Part shown: one piece after another, positions 15,614-23,996 of the stretch
Layout of the letters: each line of letters opens with the position of its first letter
Position numbering within the stretch: position 1 is the first letter of the stretch
Source of the DNA: DASYQD01 sp036005845
GTDB taxonomy: Bacteria; Acidobacteriota; Thermoanaerobaculia; Multivoradales; JAIOJS01
DNA length: 64,000 nucleotides
Reading direction: 5' to 3'
Assembly (NCBI GenBank): GCA_036005845.1
Contig: DASYQD010000060.1
Span: 9,580 to 73,579 of the forward strand
The notes under the pieces: generated by a model
What the model was told of the DNA's origin: nothing
What the model saw: the letters and a program-made list of their open reading frames with translations, nothing else
The model's database searches: none
Translations under genes and position numbers: made by a program

Positions 15614-16852
15614 CTACAGAAGGTCGGAGAACATGCTCTTGATCTGGCCCATGAAGTGGCGCACCGAGCGCGGCTGCTTCTTGCCGCTGCGCGCCTTGCG
15701 CTTCTCGGCCGAGAGGCCGTAGAGCAGCAGGCCCGATGCGGTGCACCAGGTCGGGCAGTTGATGACGTCGACGAGGCCGCGCAGCCCCACCGGCAGGCCG
15801 TAGCGCACCGTGCAGTTGAAGATCTGCTCGGCGAGCTCGAGCAGGCCATCGAGCTGGGCACCGCCGCCGGTGAGCACGACGCCGGCGCGCGGCGGCTCGC
15901 TGATGCCGACTCGGTGCATGTCCTGCTGCACCATCTGGAACAGCTCCTCGCCGCGCGGCTGCAGGATCTCGCACAGCTCGCGCTTGGGGACGACGCGGGT
16001 GCCGCCGCCGGCGACGGTGGGCACGGTGACGCCCTCCTCGTCGGAAACCAGCGACAGCAGGCAGCAGCCCTTCTCGAGCTTGATGCGCTCGGCCTCCGCG
16101 AACGGCGTGCGCAGCACGGTGGCGAGGTCGCTGGTGAAGTGGCCGGCGCCCACCGGCACCACCGCGCTGTGCTGCACCTCGCCGTCGGCGAAGAGGGCGA
16201 AGGTGGTGGTGCCGGCGCCGACGTCGACGAGCAGGCAGCCGAGCTCGCGCTCGTCGTGGGTGAGCACCGCCTCGGCGGTGGCGAGCGCCTCGAAGACCAC
16301 CTCCTGCACCTCGATGCCGGCGCGGTTGACGCAGGTGAGCAGCGTCTTGCTGCGCGTCGCCTGGCCGGTGACGAGGTGCACCGAGACCTCGAGGCGGCTG
16401 CCCAGCATCTGCAGCGGATCGGCGATGCCGCCCTGCTCGTCGACGACGAACTCCTGCGGGATGGCGTGCAGGATCTCGCGGTCGGCCGGCAGCGGCGCCG
16501 ACTGCGCCGCCTCGAGCACGCGCTGGATGTCGGAGAAGCTGATCTCGCGGTCGCGGCGCGAGACGGTGACCATGCCGCGCGAGTTCATCGCCCGCACGTC
16601 GGCGCCCGAGATGCCGACGTAGGCGCGCGACACCTCGACGCCGGCCATCACCTCGGCCTCCTCGCAGGCCTGCTTCAAGGCCTCGACGGCGGCCTCGACG
16701 TTGACGATGTTGCCGCGTCGGGTGCCGCGGTTGGGGGCCCGGCCCTTGCCCACCACCTCGAGGGCGCCGTCGTCGCAGCGCTGGGCGATGAGCACGCCCA
16801 CCTTCGAGGAGCCGATGTCGATGCCTACGATGTACGGGTCGGGCTTGGCCAT
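15614..16852 (-). CDS. ftsA: Cell division protein FtsA
   Basis: The protein has 412 residues and an actin-like fold. IVGIDIGSSKVGVLIA is the phosphate-1 loop, LLVDVGAGTTTFAL the phosphate-2 loop, and VVLTGGGAQLDGL the adenosine motif. The 1C subdomain characteristic of FtsA lies around residues 85-165. The C-terminus (RHFMGQIKSMFSDLL) is an amphipathic helix for membrane binding, and FtsA tethers FtsZ to the membrane through it. ATG 16852 follows GAGGAG. It lies between ftsQ and ftsZ, the standard position. Confidence 0.96.
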   Translation of the reverse strand: MAKPDPYIVGIDIGSSKVGVLIAQRCDDGALEVVGKGRAPNRGTRRGNIVNVEAAVEALKQACEEAEVMAGVEVSRAYVGISGADVRAMNSRGMVTVSRRDREISFSDIQRVLEAAQSAPLPADREILHAIPQEFVVDEQGGIADPLQMLGSRLEVSVHLVTGQATRSKTLLTCVNRAGIEVQEVVFEALATAEAVLTHDERELGCLLVDVGAGTTTFALFADGEVQHSAVVPVGAGHFTSDLATVLRTPFAEAERIKLEKGCCLLSLVSDEEGVTVPTVAGGGTRVVPKRELCEILQPRGEELFQMVQQDMHRVGISEPPRAGVVLTGGGAQLDGLLELAEQIFNCTVRYGLPVGLRGLVDVINCPTWCTASGLLLYGLSAEKRKARSGKKQPRSVRHFMGQIKSMFSDLL

Positions 16853-16869
16853 GGGTTGCGCTCTCCTCG

Positions 16870-17796
16870 CTAGCTCGTCGAGCTCGTGGAAACCTTCGGT
16901 GTAGAGGAATCGGGTCGAATCACCAGACGTCGCGGGGAACGCAGGTCGGCCTCGCCGACCGCGGGCACGCGGCGCTCGATCTCGGGCAGCATCTGCTGCA
17001 GGTTGGTCACGGCGGGCGCCACGGTGCCGGCCTCGAGCAACAGCGGATACGGCAGCGCGGCGGTGGTGACGCGGTACTCGCGCTCGCCGAGGATCTCGAC
17101 CTCGCGCACGCCGACGCCCCACGCCGGGTGGGCGCGGCGCAGCTCGGCGACGAGGTCGAGCGCGTCCTGCACCGGCACCGGGCCGGGGAAGCGGTAGTGC
17201 AGCGTCAGCAGCCCGTCGGGGCGCGCGGTGGCGGGCGACACGCTGACCGTGGCGCCGCCGCCGGAGCGCGCGATCGGGATCGCCGGCACCGGCGCGATCA
17301 CCAGGCCGTCGCCGTCGAGGAAGGACAACCCGTCTTTGCCGGCGAGCAGCGCCACCGGCTGCCGCTCGACGACGGAGACGCGCAGGCGATCGGGCAGCTC
17401 GCGCCGAAGCTCGACCGACGCCACCCACGGGTGCGCCGAGAGCCGCCGGCGCACGCCGTCGAGCGATACCGCGAGCACGTGCCGCCCCACCAGGGGCGTC
17501 AGGTTCTCCTCCATCCACGCCGCGGAGACGCGCGCGCCGCCGTCGACCTTGACCTCGCGGATGAGGAAGTACGGCGAGTAGAGCAGCCAGACGACGACGC
17601 CCACCGGCAACGCCACGACGAGCAGCGCCCGCAACGCGGCGCCGGCGAGCAGCGAGGCGACGCCGCTCTTGCGCCGCCGCTTGACGTTGAACGGCCGCCG
17701 CAGCGGCGTCGGCCGGCCTTCGTAAGAACCGAGCTCGCGCGACGAGCCCGGCTCGCGTGTCGGCAACAACCCGCGCATCGGAAGGATCTCGCTCAC
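16870..17796 (-). CDS. ftsQ: Cell division protein FtsQ
   Basis: The protein has 308 residues: a basic cytoplasmic N-terminus (~1-50), a single transmembrane helix (~51-72, ALLVVALPVGVVVWLLY), a POTRA domain (FLIREVKVDGGARVS onwards) and the FtsQ beta domain (LRRELPDRLRVSVVERQPVAL). It is a bitopic divisome protein linking early and late components. I take GTG 17796 as the start because it overlaps the murC stop as GTGA; ATG 17778 is an alternative six codons in. The usual upstream neighbours murB and ddl are absent, so murC is directly coupled to ftsQ. Confidence 0.92.
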   Translation of the reverse strand: MSEILPMRGLLPTREPGSSRELGSYEGRPTPLRRPFNVKRRRKSGVASLLAGAALRALLVVALPVGVVVWLLYSPYFLIREVKVDGGARVSAAWMEENLTPLVGRHVLAVSLDGVRRRLSAHPWVASVELRRELPDRLRVSVVERQPVALLAGKDGLSFLDGDGLVIAPVPAIPIARSGGGATVSVSPATARPDGLLTLHYRFPGPVPVQDALDLVAELRRAHPAWGVGVREVEILGEREYRVTTAALPYPLLLEAGTVAPAVTNLQQMLPEIERRVPAVGEADLRSPRRLVIRPDSSTPKVSTSSTS

Positions 17797-19169
17797 GCGG
17801 CACCCTCCGCGACGAGTTGCTGGCCGAGCTTGAAGACGTCGCCGGCGCCCATCGTCAGCACCACTTCCGACGCCGCCACCGTCTCGCGCAGCCGCGGCGG
17901 CAGCTCCTTCCAGTGGTCGACGTAGCGCACGTTGCGGTGGCCCGACGAGCGGGCGGCGTCGACGACCAGCTCGCCGCTGACGCCCGGGATCGGCTCCTCG
18001 CGCGCCGCGTAGACGTCGGTCACCCATGCCGCGTCGGCGCCGAGCAGCGAACGCCCGAAGTCGGTGGCGAGGTCGCGCGTGCGCGAGTAGAGGTGCGGCT
18101 GGAACACCGCGTGGAGGCGCGCGCCCGGAAACGCCTCGCGAGCCGCCTGCAGCGTCGCCGCCACCTCGGCGGGATGGTGCGCGTAGTCGTCGACCACGGC
18201 CGCGCCTTGGAACGTGCCGAGGCGCTCGAAGCGCCGGTGCACGCCCTTGAACGCCGCGATCCCCTTGGCGATCGCCGCGAAGTCGAGGCCCACCGCCAGC
18301 GCCACGCCGATCGCGGCCAACGCGTTCTGCACGTTGTGGCGCCCCGGCAGCGGCACCGCCACCTCGCCCAACACGCCGCGTTGCGCGTGACGGACCGTGA
18401 AGCGCGAGCCGCCGCCTTCGGTTCGCACGTCCACTGCCACGAGGTCCGCCTGCGGCGAGAAACCGTAGGTGAGCACGCGGCGCCCGGCGAGCTTGGGCAG
18501 CAGCGTCTGCACGTTCTTGTCGTCGAGGCAGGTGATCACCTGGCCGAAGAACGGCACGGTGTCGGCAAACTGCGCGAAGGCGGCCTCGATGTCGGCGAGG
18601 TCCTTGTAGGTGTCGAGATGGTCGACGTCGATGGTGGTGATCACCGCCAGCACCGGCTGCAGGCGCAGGAAGCTGCGGTCGAACTCGTCGGCCTCGGCCA
18701 CCAGGTACATGCTGCGGCCCAGGCGCGCGCCGGTGCCGGAGACACGCAGGCGGCCGCCGACGATGACCGTCGGATCGAGCCCAGCCTCCGTGAGGATGGT
18801 GCCGACGAGCGAAGTGGTGGTCGTCTTGCCGTGGGTGCCGGCGACGGCGATGCCGTACTTGAGCCGCATCAGCTCGGCGAGCATCTCGGCGCGGCGGATG
18901 ACGGTGATGCCGCGGGCGCGGGCGGCGACGATCTCCGGGTTGTCGTCCTTGATCGCCGAGGAGCGCACGACGAGGTCGGCGCCGATGACGTGCTCGGGCG
19001 AGTGGCCGATCCACACCTCGACGCCCAGCTCCTCGAGGTGGCGTGTCGCTTCGCTCGCCGCCTGGTCGGAGCCGGTGACCGCGAGCGAGTAGTCGAGCAG
19101 CACCTCGGCGATGCCGCTCATGCCGGCGCCGCCGATGCCGACGAAGTGGACGCGGCGCAGGCCGGCCAT
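17793..19169 (-). CDS. murC: UDP-N-acetylmuramate--L-alanine ligase MurC
   Basis: The protein has 458 residues. It opens MAGLRRVHFVGIGGAGMSGIAE, the MurC nucleotide-sugar fold, and then has the ATP-binding AGTHGKTTTTS near residue 107, EADEFDRSFL, DVDHLDTY and DDYAHHPAEV. It catalyses ATP-dependent addition of L-Ala to UDP-MurNAc in the cytoplasm. ATG 19169 is not preceded by a clear ribosome binding site. A 122-base gap with a strong hairpin separates it from murG, one of the few true intergenic gaps in this cluster. Its stop overlaps ftsQ. Confidence 0.96.
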   Translation of the reverse strand: MAGLRRVHFVGIGGAGMSGIAEVLLDYSLAVTGSDQAASEATRHLEELGVEVWIGHSPEHVIGADLVVRSSAIKDDNPEIVAARARGITVIRRAEMLAELMRLKYGIAVAGTHGKTTTTSLVGTILTEAGLDPTVIVGGRLRVSGTGARLGRSMYLVAEADEFDRSFLRLQPVLAVITTIDVDHLDTYKDLADIEAAFAQFADTVPFFGQVITCLDDKNVQTLLPKLAGRRVLTYGFSPQADLVAVDVRTEGGGSRFTVRHAQRGVLGEVAVPLPGRHNVQNALAAIGVALAVGLDFAAIAKGIAAFKGVHRRFERLGTFQGAAVVDDYAHHPAEVAATLQAAREAFPGARLHAVFQPHLYSRTRDLATDFGRSLLGADAAWVTDVYAAREEPIPGVSGELVVDAARSSGHRNVRYVDHWKELPPRLRETVAASEVVLTMGAGDVFKLGQQLVAEGAA

Positions 19170-19243
19170 CTGCTGGAAAAAAGTCGCGGAACCACCCCCG
19201 CCCCGGAGCAGACTGTCTCCATCTGCCACCCCACTCTCCCCAG

Positions 19244-19274
19244 CCCCTCTCTCCCCTCGCCGGGGAGAGAGGGG
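19244..19274. repeat. 13-bp perfect hairpin between murG and murC
   Basis: CCCCTCTCTCCCC (19244-19256) and GGGGAGAGAGGGG (19262-19274) form a perfect 13-bp stem with a five-base loop. No T-run follows. The sequence looks like the short interspersed CTCTCCCC/GGGGAGAG palindromes common in GC-rich proteobacterial genomes rather than a terminator. It could still stabilise or partly terminate the dcw message. Confidence 0.6.
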
Positions 19275-19291
19275 TCCAGAGCGCGGAGCCC

Positions 19292-20431
19292 TCATCGCGC
19301 CACCTCGGCCAAACGGTCGACGATGGCGTCGGCGGCGCCGGGGCGCGCGAGGCCGCGCGCGGCATCGGCCATGCGTTGCAGCGTGGCGAGCTGCGCGGCG
19401 TCGGCACCGGCGAACAGCTCGCTCAGCACCGCAGCCAGCCGATCCGGCGTCGCCTCCGTACCGGCGAGCACGCGCGCGGCGCCGGCGCGCTGCATCGCCT
19501 CGGCGTTGCTCTGCTGGTGGCCGGCGGCGATCGAGAGCGGCACCAGGATCGACGGCCGCCCGGCGGCGCACAGCTCGGCGAGCGTGATGGCGCCGGCGCG
19601 CGAGACGACGAGGTGCGCGGCGGCAAGGGCGCCCGGCACGTCGTCGACGAACGGCAGCACCTCGACGCGCTCGTCCGTTCCGACGGCGACGCCCGCAACC
19701 TGCCAGGCCGCGCGCGTCGCTTCGACGTGCGCCTTGCCGCACTGGTGCACGACGCGCAGCGACTTGCCCGCCGGCAGCGCCAGCTTCCCTACCGCCGCCG
19801 GCACCAGCTCGTTGAGCTGCAGCGAGCCCTGGCTGCCGCCGAGCACGAGCAGCCGCAACTCGGGACCCGGCGGCAACTGCGCGGCGATGGCGAACAGCTC
19901 CTCGCGCACCGGCACGCCCGTCGTCCACGTGCGGCAGCGCAGCCGCGCGCCGGCCTCGCGGAATGCGACGCAGGCGCCTTCCGCGAAGCGCGACAGCGCG
20001 CGGTTGGCGCTGCCCGGATCGGCGTTGGGCTCGAGCAGCACGACCGGGCAGCCCGCGAGCCGCGCGCCGAGCACCGGCGCCGCCGAGGCGTAGCCGCCGG
20101 TGCCGAGCACCGCGTTGGGCCGCAGCTCCTTGGCCAGCCCGCGCGCCCGCCACGCCGACGACAGCAGCGTCACCCCCGCACGCGCCTTGTCGAGCGGGCC
20201 GCGGCCGAGCACCGGCTTCGCCGGCAGCGCGTGGAACGGGATGTCGCGCTCCGGCACCAGCTTCGCCTCGAAGCCGTGCGGGCTCCCGACGAACGTGGCG
20301 CGCCCGCCGCGCTTCTGCAGCGCCGAGGCCACGGCCAGCGCCGGGAAGACGTGGCCGCCCGAGCCGCCGCCGGCGAGCAGCACATGCAACCCGTCGACGA
20401 GCCGGGCGGTGAAGGTCGTCGGCTCAGCCAT
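19292..20431 (-). CDS. murG: UDP-GlcNAc--lipid I transferase MurG
   Basis: The protein has 379 residues and a GT-B fold. The GGGSGGHVFPALAVA loop near residue 21, GTGGYASAAPVLGA, LLVLGGSQGSLQLNE, and the donor-sugar site SRAGAITLAELCAAGRPSILVPL are all present. It makes lipid II from lipid I at the inner face of the cytoplasmic membrane. The ATG at 20431 lies inside the end of ftsW (8-base overlap), so the two are translationally coupled. The N-terminus is ~10 residues longer than usual. Confidence 0.96.
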   Translation of the reverse strand: MAEPTTFTARLVDGLHVLLAGGGSGGHVFPALAVASALQKRGGRATFVGSPHGFEAKLVPERDIPFHALPAKPVLGRGPLDKARAGVTLLSSAWRARGLAKELRPNAVLGTGGYASAAPVLGARLAGCPVVLLEPNADPGSANRALSRFAEGACVAFREAGARLRCRTWTTGVPVREELFAIAAQLPPGPELRLLVLGGSQGSLQLNELVPAAVGKLALPAGKSLRVVHQCGKAHVEATRAAWQVAGVAVGTDERVEVLPFVDDVPGALAAAHLVVSRAGAITLAELCAAGRPSILVPLSIAAGHQQSNAEAMQRAGAARVLAGTEATPDRLAAVLSELFAGADAAQLATLQRMADAARGLARPGAADAIVDRLAEVAR

Positions 20432-21509
20432 GTTGAGACACGTTTAGAACCAGCCCACTCGCGACGAGCGCCGTCACCAGCGCGCTGCCGCCGTAGGTGA
20501 GAAACGGCATCGGCACGCCGGTCGAAGGCAGCAGCGACACCACCACCGAGCAGTGCATCAACGCCTGCATGACGACCAGCCCCGTGAGCCCCCACGCCAG
20601 GTAGCGGCCGAAGGCGTCGGGCGCCCGCATCCCCGCCTGCGCACCCTTCCACGCCACGACGGCGAAGAGCGCCAGGACGCCGAGCGCGCCGATGAGCCCC
20701 AGTTCCTCGCCGACGATGGAGAAGATGAAGTCGGTGTGCGGATAGGGCAGGAAGTAGAGCTTCTGCGCGCCGTGCCCGAGGCCGCGGCCGAAGACGCCGC
20801 CCGAGCCGACGGCGATGAGCGACTGCATGATCTGGTAGCCGCTGCCCTGGGCATCGCGCTCGGGGTCGAGGAAGGTGAGCAGCCGCAGGCGCCGGTAGGG
20901 CGAGAGCCACGCCGCCGCCGCGGCCACCGGCAGCACGATCGCCATCGCCACGCCGATGTAGCGCCACGACAGGCCGGCGAGGAAGAGCAGCAGGCAGGTG
21001 ACGCCGGCGAGCACCAGCGCCGCCGACATGTGCGGCTCGAGCAGCACCAGCAGCGCCATCAGCCCGGCGGCGCCGAGCGCCGGCACCAGCAGCTCGCGCT
21101 GGTTGACACGGTCGGGCTTCCTCTCGAGCTGGTAGGCGAGGAAGACGACGAGCGCCAGCTTGGCGATCTCCGACGGCTGCACCGAGACGCCGCCCAGGAA
21201 GAGCCAGCGGTGGGTGTAGTTGAGCTGCGGCGCGAAGAGCACGGCGACGAGCAGCGCCAGCGCGCCGAGCAGCAGCAGATAGACGACCCACGGCTCGCGC
21301 AGCCGCCGGTAGTCGAGGTGCATGACGGCGAGCATCAGCGCCACGCCGACGACGGCGGCCACCGCCTGCTTGACGAGGAAGGGGTTCCACGCCGAGCCGC
21401 TCTCGCGGGCGATGGCGGCGCTCGCCGAGTAGACCATCACCAGCCCGAAGCCGACGAGCACCAGCACCGTGGTGAAGAGGAGCTTGTCGAAGGCGAGCTT
21501 CTTAGCCAC
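20424..21509 (-). CDS. ftsW: SEDS glycosyltransferase FtsW
   Basis: The protein has 361 residues and about ten predicted transmembrane segments. SEDS landmarks include VMVYSASAAIA, VQPSEIAKLALV, SGYQIMQSLIAVGSGG with the following GRGLGHGAQKLYFLP, the HTDFIFSIVGEELG motif, and GVPMPFLTYGGSAL near the end. FtsW polymerises lipid II into septal peptidoglycan together with FtsI. I start at GTG 21509, which overlaps the murD stop by 8 bases and gives the expected short cytoplasmic N-terminus. Confidence 0.96.
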   Translation of the reverse strand: MAKKLAFDKLLFTTVLVLVGFGLVMVYSASAAIARESGSAWNPFLVKQAVAAVVGVALMLAVMHLDYRRLREPWVVYLLLLGALALLVAVLFAPQLNYTHRWLFLGGVSVQPSEIAKLALVVFLAYQLERKPDRVNQRELLVPALGAAGLMALLVLLEPHMSAALVLAGVTCLLLFLAGLSWRYIGVAMAIVLPVAAAAAWLSPYRRLRLLTFLDPERDAQGSGYQIMQSLIAVGSGGVFGRGLGHGAQKLYFLPYPHTDFIFSIVGEELGLIGALGVLALFAVVAWKGAQAGMRAPDAFGRYLAWGLTGLVVMQALMHCSVVVSLLPSTGVPMPFLTYGGSALVTALVASGLVLNVSQHG

Positions 21510-22887
21510 GGTGGCTCGCCCCCTTCGCCGCCAGGTCGCGCACGAGCTGCTGGAACACCTCGCCGCGGTGGTGGTAGTTGCGGAACTGGTCGAAGCTGGC
21601 GCACGCGGGCGAGAGGAGCACCGCGTCGCCCGGCCGCGCCGACGAGGCCGCTTCCGGCACGGCGACTTCGAGCCGCTCGGAGCGATGGAGCGCGACGACA
21701 CCGTCGAGCTCGCGGCCGAAGCGCTGCGCCTCTTCGCCGATGAGGTAGACGCGCCGCACCTTGCGGCGGATCAGCTCGCGCAGCTCGTTGCCCAAGCCCG
21801 TGCCCTTGCCGCGGCCGCCGAGGATGAGGTGCACCGTGCCGTCGGCGAACCCCTCGAGCGCCTTGGCGGTGGCGCCGACGTTGGTGCCCTTGCTGTCGTC
21901 GAAGAAGCGCACGCCGTTGACTTCGCCGACCGGCTCGGTGCGGTGCGGCAGGCCCTTGAAGGTGCGCAGTCCCGCCGGCAGCGATTCGGCCGGTGCGCCG
22001 GCGGCAAGCGCCAGCAGCGCCGCCGCCATGGCGTTCTCGAGGTGGTGCGGTCCGGGCAGCGGCACGTCGCCGGCGCGGAACAGCTCGCGGCCGCTGCCCG
22101 CCTCGACGACCGCTTCGCCGACCAGCGCGCAGCCATCGACGACTTCCGGCCTGCGCGAGAAGCAGCGCCGATGCGACGGCACCGGCAGCGCCGCCACCGC
22201 GGCGTCGTCGGCGTTGAGCACCGCCACGTCGTCGCTTTGCTGGCGGCGGAAGATCCGCTGCTTCGCCGCCGCGTATGCGCTCATGTCCGCGTAACGGTCG
22301 AGATGGTCGGGCGAGAGGTTGAGCAGCGCCGCCGCGCGCGGCCGGAAGGTGTCGGTCGCTTCGAGCTGGAAGCTCGACAGCTCGACGACGAAGGTGCGGC
22401 CCGGCGCACCGTCGGCCACTTCGGTGAGCGGCAATCCGATGTTGCCGCACACCTCGGCGGCCACGCCGGCGTTCTTCAGCAGGTGCCCGGTCATCGCCGT
22501 CGTCGTGCTCTTGCCGTTGCTGCCGGTGATGCCGACGACGGGGCCGCCGAGGAACGGAAACGCCAGCTCCACCTCGGCGACGACCGGCACGCCGCGCCCA
22601 CGCGCGTCGGCGAGCAGCGGCCGGTCGCCCGGCACGCCCGGCGACAGCACGACGCCGTCGACGCCCGCCGGCAGCGCCGCCGGCTCGCCGCCCGCGAGCA
22701 CCTCGACGCCGGCATCGCCGGTCAGCGCTCCCAGCTCGAGTTGCTCCGGCGGCCGCGCGTCCACTCCGACGATCTCGACGCCGCGGCGGCGCAGGAAGCT
22801 CGCGGCGGCACGGCCCGACAGGCCGAGCCCGTAGACGAGCACGCGGTTCCAGGGGGCGTCGGACCAGGGCACGATCAGGCCACTCAT
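21502..22887 (-). CDS. murD: UDP-MurNAc-L-Ala--D-Glu ligase MurD
   Basis: The protein has 461 residues. It shows the N-terminal VLVYGLGLSGRAAASFL Rossmann segment, the ATP-binding GITGSNGKSTTTAM near residue 115, ELSSFQLEAT, NLSPDHLDRY with the conserved His, and DDSKGTNVGATAKAL in the C-terminal domain. It adds D-glutamate to UDP-MurNAc-L-Ala. ATG 22887 overlaps the mraY stop as ATGA. D-Glu supply links it, at least metabolically, with the D-glutamate-type operon at 2.7-7.7 kb. Confidence 0.96.
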   Translation of the reverse strand: MSGLIVPWSDAPWNRVLVYGLGLSGRAAASFLRRRGVEIVGVDARPPEQLELGALTGDAGVEVLAGGEPAALPAGVDGVVLSPGVPGDRPLLADARGRGVPVVAEVELAFPFLGGPVVGITGSNGKSTTTAMTGHLLKNAGVAAEVCGNIGLPLTEVADGAPGRTFVVELSSFQLEATDTFRPRAAALLNLSPDHLDRYADMSAYAAAKQRIFRRQQSDDVAVLNADDAAVAALPVPSHRRCFSRRPEVVDGCALVGEAVVEAGSGRELFRAGDVPLPGPHHLENAMAAALLALAAGAPAESLPAGLRTFKGLPHRTEPVGEVNGVRFFDDSKGTNVGATAKALEGFADGTVHLILGGRGKGTGLGNELRELIRRKVRRVYLIGEEAQRFGRELDGVVALHRSERLEVAVPEAASSARPGDAVLLSPACASFDQFRNYHHRGEVFQQLVRDLAAKGASHRG

Positions 22888-23996
22888 CTCAACTTCAGAG
22901 TGGAAAGCGACACCAGCGCGAACAGCAACGCGAGGATCCAGAAACGGACGATGATCTTCGGCTCCGCCCAGCCGACGAGCTCGAAGTGGTGGTGCAGCGG
23001 CGACATCCGCAGCACGCGCTTGCCGGTGAGCTTGAAGCTCGCCACCTGCACGATCACCGACAGCGCCTCGATCACGAAGAGGCCGCCGACGAGCGCCAGC
23101 AGCAGCTCCTGTTTGCAGAGCACGGCGACGGTGCCGATGGCGCCGCCGAGCGCCAGCGAGCCGACGTCGCCCATGAACATCTCGGCGGGGTGGGCGTTGA
23201 ACCAGAGGAAGCCGAGGCTGGCGCCGGCGAGCGCGGTGCAGAACACCGTCACCTCGGCCGCCTGCGGCACGAAGGCGACCTGCAGGTAGCTCGCGGCGCG
23301 GAAGTTGCCGGCGACGTAGGTGAACACCGCGTAGGTGGCGGCGGCGATCATGGTGGCGCCGATGGCGAGGCCGTCGAGGCCGTCGGTCAGGTTGACGGCG
23401 TTGCTGGCGCCGACGAGCACCAGCAGCACGACGAGCAGGTAACCCCAGCCGATCGCCCACACCACGTTCTTGAAGAACGGGAAGGTGAGCACGGCTTGGC
23501 TCCCCGGCTCCCAGTACGGGAAGTGGTCGACGGCGCGCCCGCGCAGGATGAGCAGGGCGACGCCGGCGCCGGCGGCGACGAGGAGCTGGCCGAGCAGCTT
23601 CGCCCGCGCCGTCAGGCCGAGGTTCTTTCCGCGCCTCACCTTCCTGTAATCGTCGACGAAGCCGACGGCGCCGAAGCCGAGCGTCACCGCCAGCACGATC
23701 CAGACGTAGGGGTTGTCGAGCCGCGCCCAGAGCAGCGTCGGCACGACGCAGGCGAAGAGGATGAGCAGGCCGCCCATCGTCGGCGTCCCCGCCTTCACCT
23801 GATGCGCTTTGGGGCCGAGCTCGCGGATGTTCTGCCCGACGGAGAGCCGCCGCAGCGCGCGCACGAACGCCGGACCGAGCAGCAACGACAGCAGCATCGC
23901 GGTGAGCACCGCGCCCGCCGAGCGGAAGGTGATGTAGCGGAAGACGTTGAACGCCCGGAAGCGGTCGGCGAGCGGGAAGAGCAGGTGGTAGAGCAT
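22884..23996 (-). CDS. mraY: Phospho-MurNAc-pentapeptide translocase MraY
   Basis: The protein has 370 residues and about ten transmembrane helices. Family motifs include KAGTPTMGGLLIL, the FVDDYRK acidic pair near residue 115, SNAVNLTDGLDGLAIG, FMGDVGSLALGG and the HHHFELVGW motif. It forms lipid I at the cytoplasmic membrane. Its ATG (23996) shares one base with the murF stop (TGATG). Confidence 0.97.
   Translation of the reverse strand: MLYHLLFPLADRFRAFNVFRYITFRSAGAVLTAMLLSLLLGPAFVRALRRLSVGQNIRELGPKAHQVKAGTPTMGGLLILFACVVPTLLWARLDNPYVWIVLAVTLGFGAVGFVDDYRKVRRGKNLGLTARAKLLGQLLVAAGAGVALLILRGRAVDHFPYWEPGSQAVLTFPFFKNVVWAIGWGYLLVVLLVLVGASNAVNLTDGLDGLAIGATMIAAATYAVFTYVAGNFRAASYLQVAFVPQAAEVTVFCTALAGASLGFLWFNAHPAEMFMGDVGSLALGGAIGTVAVLCKQELLLALVGGLFVIEALSVIVQVASFKLTGKRVLRMSPLHHHFELVGWAEPKIIVRFWILALLFALVSLSTLKLR

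Noticed and set aside
16870..19407. A long minus-strand frame covering murC in a second frame
   Set aside because: Only the last third (ftsQ) reads as protein; the rest is an Arg-rich shadow of murC with no start or motif of its own.
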